NCBI RefSeq assembly: GCF_030814695.1
Contig: NZ_JAUSVL010000001.1
Span: forward strand, 4,810,227 to 4,874,226
Length of the DNA: 64,000 nucleotides
Direction: 5' to 3'
From: Oligosphaera ethanolica
GTDB taxonomy: Bacteria; Verrucomicrobiota; Lentisphaeria; Oligosphaerales; Oligosphaeraceae
Each line of letters opens with the position of its first letter. Position 1 is the first letter of the stretch. A program made the position numbers and the translations under genes. Shown in pieces: positions 32,813 to 41,656 of the stretch. Below the pieces are notes generated by a model. It was not told the origin of the DNA. It searched no databases and saw only the letters and a program-made list of their open reading frames with translations.

Positions 32813-32819
32813 GACAACG

Positions 32820-33370
32820 TATACCATTGTGTGACAGTGACTTAATATTTCGCTTGGAGAACGCCATATTGGCCGGGCACGTCGCGTCTCACCGTGCCCG
32901 ACAGAGGCATGTCGTGCATCCAATAGCATTGACTCCTATGAAACCTGCTGCCGCAAAGGTCGGCGGAAATCAAGGTCGCATGGCTGGGCAGCGGCTGGCA
33001 GTGGGTGTCCTGCAAATTGTCCCCGCTGTTTTCCCCTCCGGGGTGGTTACTGACCGATGGCGTCTCGCGGCCGTGGAGTGGGCGTCTCGCCCACTCCGAC
33101 AATACGGCTCATTAAACCATCCTCGTCATCCACGCCGACCGTACCCGGCCCGTCTCCCCCTCGCGCTCCTCCACCTATCCCATTTCGGCTCAGCGCCTTG
33201 CGGCAGAGGGCTCGTGTCGGGCTTTTTACCGCTGTTTTCGCAGAAGTCATGGCTATTTTGTGGCTAATGAAAGGCCGAAAGCACGCTTATGGCAGGCAAA
33301 TATAGTTTTCGGATGACCTCGAGCCGTGCGCACAGTGGCTGGAGGCCGCTGCTATTCTGGGCCCGCTATG
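32820..33370. repeat. Composite repeats: partial body B (inverted) and body C
   Basis: 32826-32937 is the end of body B in reverse (GGCATGTCGTGCATCCAATAGC is its edge). At 32931 it joins body C (CTCCTATGAAACCTGC...GGTTACTGACCGATGG, to 33060). The following 300 bases have a strong hairpin GGAGTGGGCG-TCT-CGCCCACTCC (33075-33097) but no gene and no further recognised repeat. Confidence 0.65.
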
Positions 33371-33480
33371 ACTCCGCTGCCGCAAACATCGGCGGAAATC
33401 AGGGGCGGATGGTTGGGCGGCGGTTGGCCGTGGGTTTCCTGCAACTTGTCCCCGGTGTTTTCCCCTCCGGGGTGGTTACT
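33370..33480 (+). repeat. Repeat body C, copy 3
   Basis: Runs from CTCCGCTGCCGCAAACATCG to CCCCTCCGGGGTGGTTACT, including the hairpin CCCCGGTGTTTTCCCCTCCGGGG. Right after it, CCTATGAAACACGCTGCCGC (33481-33500) is the head of yet another body C that is cut by the body B element at 33503. Confidence 0.7.
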
Positions 33481-33502
33481 CCTATGAAACACGCTGCCGC
33501 AA

Positions 33503-33850
33503 AGGTCAGCCATTGATATTGGATGCACGGCATGCCCCCTCCGACGCGGTGAGACGGGACGTGCCTAACCAATGTGGCGCCCTCCAGGCGCAATTCCAAG
33601 TTGTTGTCACACCCCTGGTTGCGGCGCCCTCCGGGCGCCTCACCAGGGTTTATGCATGGTACGGCCCTCCGGGCCGAACTTGGCCGATCAGACGACTTGC
33701 TTTGTCCGATTCGGGTCGAAAACCACCATCGTTTAATATCCATGTTTTTGCGCCGTAGGCGCATAACCATGCTTAACCCCAGGCTTTAGCCTGGGGACGC
33801 CGCCTGCCAACAGACAGTGCCTCGTAGAGGCACCACAGTTTTGGTTATCA
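33503..33850 (+). repeat. Repeat body B, copy 3, inserted in a body C
   Basis: It starts with AGCCATTGATATTGGATGCA and ends with GGTTATCAAT. Nearly identical, in opposite orientation, to 800-1102. Ends are part of the shared terminal motif. It carries the hairpins GCGCCCTCCGGGCGC, TGCGCCGTAGGCGCA, CCCCAGGCTTTAGCCTGGGG and GTGCCTCGTAGAGGCAC. Confidence 0.75.
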
Positions 33851-33852
33851 AT

Positions 33853-33982
33853 CACTCCTATGAAACCCGCTGCCGCAAACATCGGCGGAAATCAGGGTCG
33901 GATGGTTGGGTGGCGGTTGGCCGTGGGTTTCCTGCAAATTGTCCCCGGTGTTTTCCCCTCCGGGGTGGTTACTGATCGATTA
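33853..33982 (+). repeat. Repeat body C, copy 4
   Basis: CTCCTATGAAACCCGCTGCC to GGTTACTGATCGATTA, closely matching 33370-33480 and 21380-21490. The rest to 34200 shows no gene. Confidence 0.75.
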
Positions 33983-34213
33983 CCAGGCAAGGGTAATGCC
34001 TCACTCATACTCAGCTGCCACCGGGAAGTCCCGTGCTTTTTTGCCCAAAGTGGTGAAAACCGTCCCCTGTGGCATTTGTGCGTCGCAAAGTGGCTCCAGT
34101 TTGAACGAGGCTATCGCAAGCTAAGCCTGCAGCGCTCAAAATAGTGGTGGCGGCTACGGCTAGTGTCAATCACTGATACATATAGCCATGGCGTCGGTGC
34201 CTCTTTTTCACAT

Positions 34214-34241
34214 TTGACTATCGGTAAAGATAGACTAGAAT
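34214..34241 (+). promoter_or_regulatory. Candidate sigma-70 promoter for the LacI-type regulator gene
   Basis: TTGACT (34214-34219) and TAGAAT (34236-34241) with a 16-base spacer. The start point would fall inside the palindrome at 34249-34265. Confidence 0.55.
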
Positions 34242-34248
34242 AGATTCG

Positions 34249-34265
34249 TTTAACTTAGCGTTAAA
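34249..34265. promoter_or_regulatory. Candidate operator palindrome
   Basis: TTTAAC-TTAGC-GTTAAA is a 6-bp perfect inverted repeat around the predicted transcription start of the regulator gene. LacI-family proteins bind palindromes and often repress their own gene, so this may be the autoregulatory site. The central CG usual in LacI operators is not conserved. Confidence 0.35.
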
Positions 34266-34292
34266 TCAAAAAAAATAGAGTGGAGATTGTTT

Positions 34293-35330
34293 GTGGCTGG
34301 TAAGCATGGACAGGTTCGGTTGCAGGATATTGCTCTTGAGGTCGGGGTATCTGTTGTCACAGTTGCGAAAGTACTGAACAACACGGGTGGTAAGAACACT
34401 CGGGTCAGCGACCGGGTAGCGGAGAAGATACGTGCTTGCGAGCGTCGTTTGGGCTATCAGCCCAACCAATTAGCGCGGCAGTTGGCGGGTAAATCCAGTG
34501 ACATCATCGGGGTTGCCATGGACAGCTACGCACCGGCGATATTTCATACGCGGCTGGCGATGATGGAGCAGGTCGCGTCGTCACTGGGCTATCGTTTTTT
34601 GGTTGGTCAGGCGCATGATACGATTGACAAAATGGTATCCTTTGCGCGTGATTTTGAATCTTACAATGTAGCTGGGATCATCTGCCTAGCGCATAATTAT
34701 CCCGGCTATTCATCTTGCATTGCCAGTGCCTATCCAGCGGACAAGACGGTGTTTATGGAGAAGCCGGAGGGTATGGCGCGTCCTTGTTATGTCAGTTTAG
34801 CGGTAGAGGACGCCTTTTGCGATGCCGTACAGCACATGGCTGCTCGTGGGCGCACGCGTCCGGTTTTGTTTTTGAAAGGCAATTTGCAGACGAATTATGG
34901 CATGGATCTTCGGCAACAAGGGTATCTATCCGGTTTAGCGGGGAGTGGCCTGAATTATTCACGAGTGATCATGCTTCAACCGGAGGACGAGGCGTGTTCG
35001 CTTGTGCTACAGGAACGTGTCCGCAGCCTGCTGTGCACTGATCGCCCTGACGCGTTTATTGCCGCTAACGATCATATTGCCGGTGCCTTGCTTCGGGCCT
35101 TGTTGAAGCTGAAAGTGAGGGTGCCGGAAGACGTGGCGCTTATGGGTTTTGACAATGTCGATTTTGCGAAATTATTGACGCCTTCCCTGACCACCTTTGA
35201 TGACCGCAGTGACGTCATTGCGGAGTCACTAGTTACCATGCTGGTAGCTTTGATTCAAGACCCCGATTTGCCGATTGAGTGTCGGCAAAAAAGGGTACGC
35301 CCGAAATTGATCGTTCGTGAGTCTACTTGA
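34293..35330 (+). CDS. LacI-family transcriptional regulator
   Basis: About 345 residues. The N-terminal helix-turn-helix reads VRLQDIALEVGVSVVTVAKVLNN with the hinge-helix region GYQPNQLARQLAGKSS. The rest is a periplasmic-binding-protein-like sensor (IIGVAMDSYAPAIFHTRLA, ending VALMGFDNVDFAKLLTPSLT). GTG at 34293 is chosen as start because GGAG is seven bases upstream; TTG at 34287 is too close. It is probably a sugar-responsive repressor or activator of the pseudopilin and glycosidase genes downstream. The effector is unknown. Confidence 0.88.
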   Translation: MAGKHGQVRLQDIALEVGVSVVTVAKVLNNTGGKNTRVSDRVAEKIRACERRLGYQPNQLARQLAGKSSDIIGVAMDSYAPAIFHTRLAMMEQVASSLGYRFLVGQAHDTIDKMVSFARDFESYNVAGIICLAHNYPGYSSCIASAYPADKTVFMEKPEGMARPCYVSLAVEDAFCDAVQHMAARGRTRPVLFLKGNLQTNYGMDLRQQGYLSGLAGSGLNYSRVIMLQPEDEACSLVLQERVRSLLCTDRPDAFIAANDHIAGALLRALLKLKVRVPEDVALMGFDNVDFAKLLTPSLTTFDDRSDVIAESLVTMLVALIQDPDLPIECRQKRVRPKLIVREST

Positions 35331-35564
35331 GTGTCCGTCGACGAATGGGATTCAGTAAGGATGCTAGAAAGGATCATTGGCTGAGAGTATGACGAGGCGT
35401 TTCTGTTCACCAGCCATGTAGGCATGGAAACGTTCGTGCTGGGTAAGAAGCACCGACGGCAACAGTAACAGAAACGATTGCTTGCTTGAGAGCAAGATTG
35501 CCAATGAGATGATAGCCCGGGGTGTCGATCAAGTCACATGCATGAAGCCAAGGAGGAAAGAGCC

Positions 35565-36305
35565 ATGAAGAAATCCGCTGCGAGAAAAACCGATGTATCG
35601 CCATTCACGCTCATTGAGTTGCTGGTTGTGATCGCAATCATTGCAATACTGGCGGCGATGTTGCTGCCGGCATTAAGCAAGGCACGAGAGAAAGCAATGG
35701 CTACGCAATGCGTCAACAACATGAAGCAGAACATGATGTGTATCATGTTCTACAATGATGACAATGATGAATGGGCGTGTTACGGCATTAACGTCGCCAA
35801 CTACCTGCCAACGGCGAGTGATAGTGGATATGGCGCATATTTAGGAGCTGCAAACAAATACGCGCTGGCCCCTGTTATGACCTGCCCAAATGGCCGTCGC
35901 TGCTGGGCGGATGGCTACGAAAGAACCAACACGACCCCTAGTGGGGGCATGCCAAATTTCAGCTATGGCGGCAATGGTTATTATCTAAAGGAAAACGGCA
36001 AGATATTGCGCTTCACATCCATCAAGAAAGCGTCTGGCCGGGGTATTTTGTTTGAGATTGGCAAGCCGCTTGTTGAGAGTTCGAGCAGCGAGAAGTTGGC
36101 GTACGGGGGCAGCAAACGCCATCGTGAAAACATTGCCTTTCGCCATGGCACTGACGCGACTAACATCGCTTTTGCCGACGGTCATGTCGAGAGCAGGCGT
36201 TATTTCGCCGTTCCTTCGTGTCCCCCGCAAAACAACTGGGCCTACCGTACATACGATAAGGAAGAATTATTTGCTGATCACAGTGAGATTCCAGACAGTT
36301 TCTAA
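35565..36305 (+). CDS. Type II secretion pseudopilin-like protein (prepilin N-terminus, H-X9-DG C-terminus)
   Basis: 246 residues. It has a short basic leader, the prepilin peptidase motif ending before FTLIELLVVIAIIAILAAML, and a long N-terminal helix (LPALSKAREKAMATQCVNN). The C-terminal part has FRHGTDATNIAFADGHVE, the H-X9-DG-type motif of the PVC pseudopilin family. It would be anchored in the inner membrane by its helix and may join a pseudopilus or act as a surface receptor. AGGAGG precedes the ATG at 35565 by eight bases. Lentisphaerae and related genomes have many such genes next to CAZymes; here it lies between a LacI regulator and a giant glycosidase. Confidence 0.9.
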   Translation: MKKSAARKTDVSPFTLIELLVVIAIIAILAAMLLPALSKAREKAMATQCVNNMKQNMMCIMFYNDDNDEWACYGINVANYLPTASDSGYGAYLGAANKYALAPVMTCPNGRRCWADGYERTNTTPSGGMPNFSYGGNGYYLKENGKILRFTSIKKASGRGILFEIGKPLVESSSSEKLAYGGSKRHRENIAFRHGTDATNIAFADGHVESRRYFAVPSCPPQNNWAYRTYDKEELFADHSEIPDSF

Positions 36306-36329
36306 GGCACACAGAAAAAGGGGCGTGGC

Positions 36330-39300
36330 ATGCGTTTTTATGAACTGCTGGGTCGTTTTTTGTTTCTTGCTCTTACTTGTTCAGGTCTTATCGGCGAGGA
36401 CGTGCATCGCCTGCGCAACCCGACCTTTGCTGCTGGCGCCGACGGCTGGCAGATACATCTTGGTGAGGTTGATGCCGGGGTGTCCCGCGAAGGCGGCGGC
36501 GGCAGTTTGCGTCTGCGTTTTCCCGGACCGCCCGCCACTGGGCAAGCCATAGCGCATCAGACGCTCACGCTGAATCAGGACACCCCGAAAGCGATTGTCT
36601 TTGGTTGTGCCAGCAAGGCCGAGGGACTCCGAGCCGACGTTGCGCCTTCGCATGCCTTGTATGGGGTGGAACTCTGCGTTGACTTTCAGGATGGTTCGCG
36701 GGCCTGGATTTCTCCAGAGGAGAAATTTTCATATGGGACCCATTCGTGGGAGGAGTTATCGTCGGCTTATGTTCCTCCGCGAGCCATCAAGGCGGTGACT
36801 TTTTACTGCCGTTTGCGTCACGAAGGCACGGTGTGGTTTGACGATTTTATATTGTACGAGGTTGGTTCACTTGTCGGCGAGGCGATGGCGGGTTGTTCTG
36901 TGCAAGAGATTGGTGACGAGATAGTGCTGGAGAATGACTTTGTGCGCCTGGTTTTGGACCCCGGCCGCGGCGGCACCTGCCGTGATTTTGTCGTCAAGGC
37001 CGATAGCAGTCGTTTTAGTGGCGAGCAGCATCACGATTATCGCATGTTTACGGATCGTCTGCGGGTAGGTGGCTCTTGTTTCGACCGCGTGTACACGGCG
37101 GAGATAATCAAGAACACGGCGGCGGCGGCGGAATTGCGCTTGACTGTTGCTGGTCCCGATGGCTATCCTTTTCTAGACATTATCAAGACTCTGCGCCTGA
37201 CGAAATATTCCAGTGCGCTGGAGGTTCGCTACGAGTATTACAATCGTCCCGAAGCCATGGGGGACTTAATCATTGAGCCTTATTTTCGCAATGGCTGGAA
37301 TCTTCAGAGTAGCCCAGGGCAGCAGTATTTGGTGCCGTTGGCCGACGGCGTTCAGGCCTATGGCTGCCAGGGAGGCGATACCTACTTGGCGGAGCCGGTC
37401 GCTGGCTGGATTGCCGCGGTGGATGGCCAAGGCCGGGGCATGGTGTGCGAATTTGACTATACTCGCGCCGCGATGTTTTATCTCTGGCGTGGCGGGCAGG
37501 ACAAGACGACCGCTGAATGGGCTTTTTCGCCAGTGAGCATTCCAGCGGGCCAGCGTTTTTCGACGTTGCTCACGTTTTATCCCGTGACGCCCTTGACTGC
37601 GGTTGGCAATGCTGAGAATGGCATTGCCTCGGAGGTCATACTGGGTGAGGGTGACCAATATCGACTTGATTTTGTGGCTTCGCGCTCCTATCTACTGCGT
37701 TGCCAAGCTGCTATCGTAGCCCAGGACGGCAGCCAGCAGACCTTGACAGCCTACATAAATCTCCTGCCAGGCAAGCGCACATCGCTGACATTGCCGGCTG
37801 CCGGGCCCAAACCAGCGATGATCCGCTACGCGCTTTACGATGGCAAGACAATGGTCTATGAGTCGGAGCACCCCCTGATAGCGGGGTATGTCTTCAGGCC
37901 CAAACAGCCCAAGGCTAAGCCGGCCGAAATTCTCCCTTTCAGCATTGAGTTGACAGACTCCGTGCCCAGCAGGCACACGGCTTGGGCGCGACCTTACACG
38001 GGAGGAAAGCTGCGGGCCTTGCTTCTTGTTGATATCCTGCACCAGCGCGAAGTCGTCGAACTCAGTCAGAGACTGGACATGGAATGCCGGGTGATTCGAA
38101 TCAGCATGAATGAGAATATCATGAAGTGGGGCATGTGTGATCGCTACAATGTGTTTTCCTATGCTGACGCCAATCTGAGCTTGAAAAAAGAGCTTGCCAC
38201 GCCCTATGATGTGATTGTTGTCAGCGGCGGCTTATGGAAACACCTTGATGCTGGCAACACCGCCACTCTGCTATCGCAGCTGGCTCGGGGGACTGGCCTG
38301 GTGCTGATTGAACCGGGTGCCCTGCCGGCCGACGTCATGACCGCTGCCGGCATGATGTCGGGCCATGACGCTGAGGTGTCCGAGTATAGCCCGCATTACA
38401 TCTGCACCGGCATACCTTTGTCGTTGCTGCCACACCGGCTTTCCGGGGGGCTGCGGTTGGCGCCATGGATGCGGACGATATCCCCTCTCGCTGCGGCCGG
38501 CGAGAATGCATCACATCGCTGCGTGGTATTTTCTTATGTTGCGTCCGCAGGCCTGACGCCAGTGATACCTTGGTCTGACCCGGAACCCCCGCACCGTTAT
38601 CAGGATTACTCACTGGGCTTGCTGGCCAGAGCCATGATCTGGGCGTCACGCAGAGAGCCTCAGGTTGTCATGCGTGACTTGGCCTGCGACGGTCATCGCG
38701 TCGTCTTTTTCCTAAGCGGCGAGTTGCCTGGAGCCAAAGTCAGGCTGATCATGTCCAATCCAGCCCTAGGCCATCGTCAGGAATGGGAAAGTGCCTTGTC
38801 GCTTGGACCCGAAATCAGCCTACCCTTGCCTGAGCACTTCTGGCCTGGTGAATGCATCATCGATGTCATGCTTGTGGGAGAAAATGGTGTCATTGACTGG
38901 GGCAGCACGTGTTTCACCGAGGAGCAGCCGGCGAAGTGGACGTCCCTGACGCTTGCCGATGAAATGGTTGCTGTCGGCGGCAGCATTAGTGGCCACGCCA
39001 CGCATTCCGGTGAGAAGAACTACCAGATGCGTTTTGAGCTGACAGACGCCTATGGCCGCCTGATCGACGCCGTTGCCGCCGAGGGCATGGGAACGACTAC
39101 TTTCAGCCTGCGGGTGCGCGAGGCCGCCACCGGCATCCTCTCTGTCACGGCAAAACTTTTTGCCGGCAACATCCTGCTTGACCGCAAACAGGTCGATGTG
39201 CTGTCGCCGTCCCTGCGTATTCACAACGCCATGCCTTTTGCCACGGGCGACATGGGCTACAAATATAATCTCCGACGATATCTCAATCCCCTGCGCTTTG

Positions 39301-41432
39301 CCCAATTTCGCGCTGCCGGGGTCAACGAAATACGCTTTTGGCACAATAGTGTTGATGCCGCCTATCGGGACCACTTGCGTTATGCCTTTCCTTTCGACTT
39401 TCCGCTGGCCGGCCATCACCTGTGGAGCTTCACCAAAGATTTTGCCGAGCCCTATTCGGCAACCAGGGACAAACGCTATCTCTGCCGGCGTCCTTGTCTG
39501 AATGATCCTGACTATCTGGCGAGCTACCGCGAAGGCATTGCCGCCTCAGTGGACAGACTGCTACGCTATTCGCCCGGCAGTTTTGACGTCGGAGATGAAA
39601 ACTCTTTGACATTGTGGAGCACGCCCTTTGATTTTTGCTTTTCAGAGCACACATTGCGGGCCTTTAGGCAATGGTTGCAGGAGGACTATAGGACTCTTGA
39701 GCGTCTCAATCATGAATGGGGTACTGCCTTTGCTGACTGGTCTGAGGTGACGCCGGATACGACATTGGAAAGCCGCCAGCGCGCCAGCATTACGCGTCGA
39801 TACGCAGCCTGGGCGGATCACCGACGTTTTATGGAATTGACCTTCTGTGGCGCATTTCAGATCGTCAAGGACATCATCCATGAGAAGGCCCCGGGCATTC
39901 CTCTTGACATGTCAGGCACCCAGCCTCCCAATGGTTATACAGGCATGGACATGTGGCTGCTTAGCAAGGTAATTGACATCCCAGCGGCATATGACCGGGA
40001 GAATTTGGCTGAAATCATCCGTTCGTTTGGTCGTCCTCTGATCAAGCCGTGGTATGGTTATGGCAATGACGGCATAGGCGTTGCCTACCGTGTGTGGTAT
40101 GACGCTTTCCGCTTCAAAAACTACGGCATATCCTACTACACCTCGACGAACTTGCTGTTACCGGATTATCGTCTGCCGCGGCAGGTTCAGGAGCTTGGCG
40201 AGCACGCACGCGATCTCCGGGAGGGCGGCGCGTTGTTGCTGAAACACCTGGAAGACACGCCGGAGGTGCTGATTCATTATTCGCACCATTCCATACATGC
40301 TGCGGTGATTGAAGACCGCTATGCTGATTTCACGGCTGCGCGTGAGCTTTGGTGTCAGCTTTTGGATGACATGGCGATACACTACCGTTTTGTGTCCTAC
40401 GAGGAAATTGAGAACGGCGAGTTAAGCCGCAACAGCGCCCGGATATTGATTTTGCCGCACTCGTCGGCACTATCGGTGGCGGAGGCCGAAGCCATTGAGC
40501 GCTTTGCGCGGGAAGGCGGTCTGGTAGTGGCGGACCGGTATGTGGGTATCATGAACAAGCATTGCAGTATGCAGAGCCAGGGACTTTTGGACGGTCTTTT
40601 TGGTTTGGTGCGACCCGATCGTGACAAAGGCGAAAATGTTGAGATGGAGATAAGTCGCACGAATATTCTGGGTACTGTCGGCATGACGTCAGGTCCCAAT
40701 CCTCAGCTTGCGGGTCGGGCGCTGTATCTCAACCCAGTAGGGAAGGGCAAGGCGCTTTATCTCAACCTACATTGGCCGCAGTACACCACTGTTCGCTCGC
40801 AGTCGGGGAAAAATGCCGGTGCGCTGGCCTACCGGCGTTTGCTTGAGGGGCTTTTTAAGCCTTTTCGCGTGTTACCCGGGGTGGAAATTCATGGTGATGC
40901 CTTCACATATGTTCGCAGCTTTGTCTATCATCAGCTAGCCAGTGATGGCGGCGCCCGCTTTGTCGGGCTTGTTCGTGAGGTGGCTGCGCCAGGGGCAGCA
41001 ACGACAGTGGCTATCAGGTCGGCGTCCCCCGCACACCTCTACGACATGCGACAGAAAGCTTATATTGGCAAAAGTGATAGTTTCAAGGTGACGTTGGCTA
41101 ATGCCGAAGCGGTTTTTTTTGCCCTCATGCCCTATGAGATTACAGGAGTCAGCATCACCGGGTCATCATGGTGTCGGTCTGGTGATGAGTTGCGTTTCAC
41201 GGTTGCCGTGGAAAAACACGGTACAGCTTCCTGTGGTCACTCATTTCAGGTCGATGTTTTCGATCCGGATGGCGTCAAGAACGAGTTGTATTCCGATGTT
41301 ATCTATGGGCATGAGGGATTGGCGACGCTGGTTTTTCGGACGGCATTGAATGATAAAACGGGAATTTGGCAGGTGACGGCTGCAGACTTTATTTCTGGAA
41401 AGACTAGCACTACTGCTTTCACGGTGCAGTAA
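36330..41432 (+). CDS. Very large exported GH42-like glycosidase, multidomain
   Basis: 1700 residues. Signal peptide at the N-terminus (LLGRFLFLALTCSGLIGED). The first 200 residues look like a jelly-roll module (LRNPTFAAGADGWQIHLGE, WFDDFILYEV). Residues 200-800 are beta-rich with an amidotransferase-like part (YDVIVVSGGLWKHLD). The catalytic TIM barrel lies near 970-1300: RYLNPLRFAQFRAAGVNEIR, GSFDVGDENSL, FRQWLQEDYRTLERLNHEWG and the WYGYGNDG region. This matches the GH42 beta-galactosidase pattern, and the following GGLVVADRY segment resembles its trimerisation domain. The C-terminus adds immunoglobulin-like modules. It starts 24 bases after the pseudopilin gene. Substrate is probably a galactoside or arabinoside; the acid/base is likely the Glu in GDENS. 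Confidence 0.78.
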   Translation: MRFYELLGRFLFLALTCSGLIGEDVHRLRNPTFAAGADGWQIHLGEVDAGVSREGGGGSLRLRFPGPPATGQAIAHQTLTLNQDTPKAIVFGCASKAEGLRADVAPSHALYGVELCVDFQDGSRAWISPEEKFSYGTHSWEELSSAYVPPRAIKAVTFYCRLRHEGTVWFDDFILYEVGSLVGEAMAGCSVQEIGDEIVLENDFVRLVLDPGRGGTCRDFVVKADSSRFSGEQHHDYRMFTDRLRVGGSCFDRVYTAEIIKNTAAAAELRLTVAGPDGYPFLDIIKTLRLTKYSSALEVRYEYYNRPEAMGDLIIEPYFRNGWNLQSSPGQQYLVPLADGVQAYGCQGGDTYLAEPVAGWIAAVDGQGRGMVCEFDYTRAAMFYLWRGGQDKTTAEWAFSPVSIPAGQRFSTLLTFYPVTPLTAVGNAENGIASEVILGEGDQYRLDFVASRSYLLRCQAAIVAQDGSQQTLTAYINLLPGKRTSLTLPAAGPKPAMIRYALYDGKTMVYESEHPLIAGYVFRPKQPKAKPAEILPFSIELTDSVPSRHTAWARPYTGGKLRALLLVDILHQREVVELSQRLDMECRVIRISMNENIMKWGMCDRYNVFSYADANLSLKKELATPYDVIVVSGGLWKHLDAGNTATLLSQLARGTGLVLIEPGALPADVMTAAGMMSGHDAEVSEYSPHYICTGIPLSLLPHRLSGGLRLAPWMRTISPLAAAGENASHRCVVFSYVASAGLTPVIPWSDPEPPHRYQDYSLGLLARAMIWASRREPQVVMRDLACDGHRVVFFLSGELPGAKVRLIMSNPALGHRQEWESALSLGPEISLPLPEHFWPGECIIDVMLVGENGVIDWGSTCFTEEQPAKWTSLTLADEMVAVGGSISGHATHSGEKNYQMRFELTDAYGRLIDAVAAEGMGTTTFSLRVREAATGILSVTAKLFAGNILLDRKQVDVLSPSLRIHNAMPFATGDMGYKYNLRRYLNPLRFAQFRAAGVNEIRFWHNSVDAAYRDHLRYAFPFDFPLAGHHLWSFTKDFAEPYSATRDKRYLCRRPCLNDPDYLASYREGIAASVDRLLRYSPGSFDVGDENSLTLWSTPFDFCFSEHTLRAFRQWLQEDYRTLERLNHEWGTAFADWSEVTPDTTLESRQRASITRRYAAWADHRRFMELTFCGAFQIVKDIIHEKAPGIPLDMSGTQPPNGYTGMDMWLLSKVIDIPAAYDRENLAEIIRSFGRPLIKPWYGYGNDGIGVAYRVWYDAFRFKNYGISYYTSTNLLLPDYRLPRQVQELGEHARDLREGGALLLKHLEDTPEVLIHYSHHSIHAAVIEDRYADFTAARELWCQLLDDMAIHYRFVSYEEIENGELSRNSARILILPHSSALSVAEAEAIERFAREGGLVVADRYVGIMNKHCSMQSQGLLDGLFGLVRPDRDKGENVEMEISRTNILGTVGMTSGPNPQLAGRALYLNPVGKGKALYLNLHWPQYTTVRSQSGKNAGALAYRRLLEGLFKPFRVLPGVEIHGDAFTYVRSFVYHQLASDGGARFVGLVREVAAPGAATTVAIRSASPAHLYDMRQKAYIGKSDSFKVTLANAEAVFFALMPYEITGVSITGSSWCRSGDELRFTVAVEKHGTASCGHSFQVDVFDPDGVKNELYSDVIYGHEGLATLVFRTALNDKTGIWQVTAADFISGKTSTTAFTVQ

Positions 41433-41656
41433 CGCAAGTGCCGAGGTATGGTATCAGACATCAGATCGTAGCAGTAAACATGCAGGCGATCGTTGGATTT
41501 GTTGGAAGTACTGTCCGTGGATGCATATGCATCGGGCATGGCCAGCACGTATTTTTCGGTCACGTGCTTGATGGCACAGATGGCACCAACGCCGACACAT
41601 GAGGTAACAGTACAAACGAATAACGATGGTGATAGCACAAAAAGCGTTATGGCGAA

